A stretch of 7,694 nucleotides of DNA from CAYGAW01 sp964347945 (GTDB taxonomy: Bacteria > Chloroflexota > Anaerolineae > UBA7937 > B3-Chlor). This document shows positions 5,016 through 7,694 of this stretch, piece by piece. Every line of letters starts with the position of its first letter. Position 1 is the stretch's first letter. The notes beneath the pieces are model-generated. The model saw only the letters and a program-made list of their open reading frames with translations, was not told the origin of the DNA and ran no database searches. The translations under genes were made by a program, and so were the position numbers. The stretch is from contig CAYGAW010000110.1 of NCBI GenBank assembly GCA_964347945.1, forward strand, positions 1-7,694, read 5' to 3'.

Positions 5016-6491
5016 TCAGTCGTTCCACGCCGTCTCGTAGACCACGACGTTGTCTCCCCCGGCTTCCACCACCCAGGGCGAGTCAGAACGGTAGATGGCG
5101 CGCAAGCTTGGACTCTCGGACATCTCGGGATACCACGAAGGGAAGATCACGATGTAGTCCACCTCCTTGTCTTCCAGAAAGGCCAGCATCCTCGCCTCGT
5201 CTCTTATGAAGGGCACTACTTCAGGGGTGATGAGGCCCGCTGTGTCGACGAGAACGCGCCCCGAGAAGTATCCGATGGCGCCGATGTCGTGGGCGCCGAT
5301 TACGGCCTGCGGCGGAGTGTTGGCCTTGATCCACTGCCCCGTCTCCCGCAGTTCGCTCTCTATGATCCTCACGTCGATGGCGTATTGCTCGGCCCCGCGC
5401 ACCCAGAAGATGACCAGCAGCACTGGGATAGAGATGAAAAGGACCCGCCTCACGATGCGCGGCAGGCCGGGCAGGTTCTTCGTTCCCCAGACACCATATA
5501 ATACGAGGATGGGAATGGCAGGGATCAAGTACCTGCCGTGCTGGTAGGTGACGGGGAGCCTCATCGCGTAGGCGCTCAGGAGAGCGAACCACCACGCCAG
5601 AGGCAGCATCGCTTGCCACTGTCCGAGCCTGACGGTCTTGAAGACAGCGTAGATGTAGCCAGGGATGAGGAGCACCTGGGCCCCGACTACGGTCACCGCC
5701 GCCATCTGCGCCCAGCGAGTCCATAGGGGCACTTCCGCTATTAGATCGCCGTATTCGCCCTGCTTGGCGTAGAAGGTGTTCGGGAACAGGTTTCCCGTCA
5801 CGGTCAGGTTCAGGATGAGGTAGGGGGTGACAAGTACCAGGAACCCTAGCAGCAGAAACCCGGCAGAAGTGACCGCCTGCGCCCAGCTGAGGGTTTCTCT
5901 CGTCCGCTTGCGTCTCAATAAGGTGTCCAAGATGAGAAGCGCCAACAGCAAAACGCCTTCCGGTCGCGTGAGGGTGAGCAGACCGATGATGACGCCGATA
6001 AGGAACGGCCGGCCGCCTGCCACGTACCGTTCAATGGCCAGCATAGAGACAAAAGCGAAGAGGACGGTTTCCATACCCGAGAATGCTGACCACGCCAGAT
6101 GCCATTCCAGCGCGCAGAACGCGCCAACCAATATCGGCGTGAGAGAGTCGTCGGGAAACAGTGCACTGGCCAAGCGGTAGGTAATCCAGCCTGTGAGAGC
6201 CAGCAGGATGGCGCCCAGGAGATAGGTCCAGAATCTGTGTTCGAGAGGGAGAACATAGGCTGGGGTGACGAGCACGCTCCATAGCGGCGAGGTGGAGCCA
6301 ACGCTCGGCTGCCCGGGGTTGTAGGCGAGTTGGTGATGGAGTGCTAGGTTCCGAGCGTAGGTCTGGTGGATCCAGGCGTCGTCGAGTGGGAACCCCACGA
6401 ACCCGAAGCGCAAGGAGTAGCCGAGATACAGCAGTGCCCCGAGGAACGCCAGAAGAACCGGGAGGATGAATGACCGGGGCGGCCGCTTCAT
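5016..6491 (-). CDS. GT-C family (GT39/ArnT/PMT-like) membrane glycosyltransferase-like protein
   Basis: This 491-residue protein has a basic N-terminus (MKRPPR), a helix at about 8-28, then FPLDDAWIHQTYARNLA with an Asp pair at 37-38 in the first outer loop, the catalytic-type position in GT-C enzymes. GSTSPLW (65-71), SGMET (138-142), LTRPEG (174-179) and HGRYLIPAIPIL (318-329) are recurrent motifs of this family. About ten membrane helices extend to residue 365. A soluble C-terminal part of about 125 residues contains HDIGAIGYFSGRVLVDTAGL (401-420). Family members move sugars from polyprenyl-phosphate donors to acceptors outside the membrane; donor and acceptor here are unknown. The frame is open upstream to 6629, but the ATG at 6491 is chosen: it lies 7 nt after the upstream gene's stop, and the extension would overlap that gene by about 130 nt and looks unlike protein. 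GGAG at the end of the upstream gene is a moderate ribosome binding site. Confidence 0.87.
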   Translation of the reverse strand: MKRPPRSFILPVLLAFLGALLYLGYSLRFGFVGFPLDDAWIHQTYARNLALHHQLAYNPGQPSVGSTSPLWSVLVTPAYVLPLEHRFWTYLLGAILLALTGWITYRLASALFPDDSLTPILVGAFCALEWHLAWSAFSGMETVLFAFVSMLAIERYVAGGRPFLIGVIIGLLTLTRPEGVLLLALLILDTLLRRKRTRETLSWAQAVTSAGFLLLGFLVLVTPYLILNLTVTGNLFPNTFYAKQGEYGDLIAEVPLWTRWAQMAAVTVVGAQVLLIPGYIYAVFKTVRLGQWQAMLPLAWWFALLSAYAMRLPVTYQHGRYLIPAIPILVLYGVWGTKNLPGLPRIVRRVLFISIPVLLVIFWVRGAEQYAIDVRIIESELRETGQWIKANTPPQAVIGAHDIGAIGYFSGRVLVDTAGLITPEVVPFIRDEARMLAFLEDKEVDYIVIFPSWYPEMSESPSLRAIYRSDSPWVVEAGGDNVVVYETAWND

Positions 6492-6498
6492 CTGCTCA

Positions 6499-7694
6499 TT
6501 ATCTCCGTATCCTGTAGATTTGAATGGCGCTGCCGCCATAGGCCTCGAAAGCGTGCCGGAGGTCCAGCAGGTGGTGCGTGGCGTCGCCCTGATACAGTGG
6601 GTCCAGAGACGCAACGTGATCGTACTCAAGGATCAGGTGGTCGGCGCCATAGCGGTCAGCCACTTCGATGATGCCTTCTATGTCATCGTTGGGAATGACG
6701 ATGGCTGGGCGATGAGTGAAGTAGTAGTAGGCGGGAGGGTCCACGACCATCACGGGCGCGTCTCCGGCGCTGTTGCCGTCCAGCCAGGCTTGCACCGTCA
6801 AGTAGCTTGTATTCGCTCTGTTCCAGAGGGGTTCGATGGCTACAGGATTGAGGGACAGGAATACGGCTCGGGAGTATTCGAACAGGCTAATCGTGACCAG
6901 GACCACCGTGAGACCGACGCGGAAGAACCTCTTTGCGGTGCGAGGATGCCAAGTGCGTCGCCTAGCGGCTATCCAGCCCACCACGGCATCAATGCCTGGG
7001 ACCGCGGCGACGAACAGGAAGGGCAGCAGGGCTCCTGTGGAATGCAGCATGCTCGCGTGAGTACTCGGGAAGGTGAAAACCAACGTCATCGCCAGGTACA
7101 GCGTGGCCGCATAGACGTAGAAAGTCACATACTCCTTTCGCCGCCGCAGTTGCCACAGACCGACGAAAGCGACTGGGGCCAGGTGAAACTGCAGCGCACC
7201 CAGAATGACGGCGAGGTTGTGCACGGCAGCTGAGAACTTGGACCTAAGGATGGCGCCCCAACCCCAGGCCAGGTAGTTCTGGAGACTCAGTTCCTTGGAG
7301 TAGCTGAAAATGTCAGCGTAGTCACGCAGGAAGATGGTCTTGGTGCCAGCGCCTGACAGGGGAGCGCCGATCAGTTGCCAGTTGCGATAGAACCAGGGTC
7401 CCATGATCGCTAGGTAACCGACCACCGCAAGGAGGAGCCAGAAGAGGCACGTCCTGAATGGAATCTCCTGGTGCGTGTGGGCATTGGATGTGGTCCGCGT
7501 TCGCAGCCAGATGATTACCAGCGTGGCCAAGAGGGCGGCCCACAGCAGGATGCCGTCTGCCCGGGCCAGATGGCTCAGACCGAAGAGGAGACCCGTGAAG
7601 AGGAAGTATCGAGCAGCTCGCTTGCTCCAACCCAGGTATATGGTTATGAGGCTGAGTCCCGCTGCCACGGCGAAGGGAGTGAAGTTGTCTGGGC
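6499..7694 (-). CDS. GT-C-like multi-spanning membrane protein, N-terminus outside window
   Basis: The frame is open to the right edge, giving 397 visible residues; the true start lies outside. The first visible residues, PDNFTPFAVAAGLSL, continue a membrane protein, and the GTG at 7668 is an internal Val codon. The visible part has roughly eight hydrophobic helices, including GLLFGLSHLARADGILLWAA, whose LARADG matches the LTRPEG position of the downstream paralogue. It ends in a soluble domain of about 130 residues (VVDPPAYYYFTHRPAIVIPN, then YGADHLILEYDHV). This is the layout of GT39/PMT-like proteins, but the catalytic first loop is not visible, so the activity is less certain than for its neighbour. 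It ends 7 nt before the next gene's start, so the two are very probably co-transcribed and may act on the same polymer or protein. Confidence 0.82.
   Translation of the reverse strand, partial: PDNFTPFAVAAGLSLITIYLGWSKRAARYFLFTGLLFGLSHLARADGILLWAALLATLVIIWLRTRTTSNAHTHQEIPFRTCLFWLLLAVVGYLAIMGPWFYRNWQLIGAPLSGAGTKTIFLRDYADIFSYSKELSLQNYLAWGWGAILRSKFSAAVHNLAVILGALQFHLAPVAFVGLWQLRRRKEYVTFYVYAATLYLAMTLVFTFPSTHASMLHSTGALLPFLFVAAVPGIDAVVGWIAARRRTWHPRTAKRFFRVGLTVVLVTISLFEYSRAVFLSLNPVAIEPLWNRANTSYLTVQAWLDGNSAGDAPVMVVDPPAYYYFTHRPAIVIPNDDIEGIIEVADRYGADHLILEYDHVASLDPLYQGDATHHLLDLRHAFEAYGGSAIQIYRIRR

Noticed and set aside
4776..5501. Plus-strand open frame of 241 codons
   Set aside because: It lies antisense to both the GT-C gene and the response regulator, both well supported, and its product is His/Asp/Arg-rich without motifs.
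6492..6629. N-terminal extension of the GT-C protein to a start at 6629
   Set aside because: It would overlap the upstream gene by about 130 nt and adds Thr/Arg-rich sequence before a normal basic-plus-helix N-terminus.

Overview
The window looks like a piece of a moderately GC-rich genome, most probably a member of the Chloroflexota (Anaerolineae-like). This is inferred from gene content: a secreted protein with long Thr/Pro (TPTPT) linkers, a 51-residue Flp-type pilin, a DegS/DegU-like cytoplasmic two-component pair, and multi-pass GT-C glycosyltransferase-like membrane proteins ending in soluble domains. No rRNA, tRNA, CRISPR array, transposase or phage gene was seen. All convincing genes lie on the minus strand, so transcription runs from right to left.

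Layout from right to left (5' to 3' on the minus strand). (1) 7694-6499: the C-terminal part of a multi-spanning membrane protein of the GT-C (GT39/ArnT/PMT-like) type, cut by the window edge. (2) 6491-5016: a second, complete GT-C-like protein only 7 nt downstream, clearly in the same operon. (3) A 147-nt gap with a good sigma70-type promoter (TTGCAC-17-TATACT). (4) 4868-4170: a NarL/DegU-type response regulator, then 63 nt, then 4106-3036: a DegS-type histidine kinase with no membrane segment. (5) A 159-nt gap with a strong promoter (TTGCCT-17-TATAAT) partly overlapped by an inverted repeat. (6) 2876-2721: a small type IVb (Flp) pilin with a near-ideal ribosome binding site, closed by a 10-bp-stem hairpin at 2692-2667. 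(7) About 650 nt without a convincing gene, containing several dyads and one doubtful membrane-like reading frame. (8) 2012-1: the first 670 residues of a large secreted protein, running off the left edge. It starts with a TadE-like membrane anchor and continues as beads on Thr/Pro linkers: an Ig-like module, a malectin-like carbohydrate-binding module, a CARDB module and the start of another beta-sandwich module.

How the genes may work together (inference): Flp pilin and TadE-like pseudopilins belong to Tad (tight adherence) pilus systems. The TadE-anchored protein looks like an adhesin-type minor pilin that displays sugar-binding and protein-binding modules outside the cell. The soluble DegS/DegU-like pair next to the pilin gene is a plausible regulator of it. 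The GT-C proteins could glycosylate surface molecules, possibly the Thr-rich linkers, but this is unproven. The most unusual item is the TadE-malectin-CARDB fusion.
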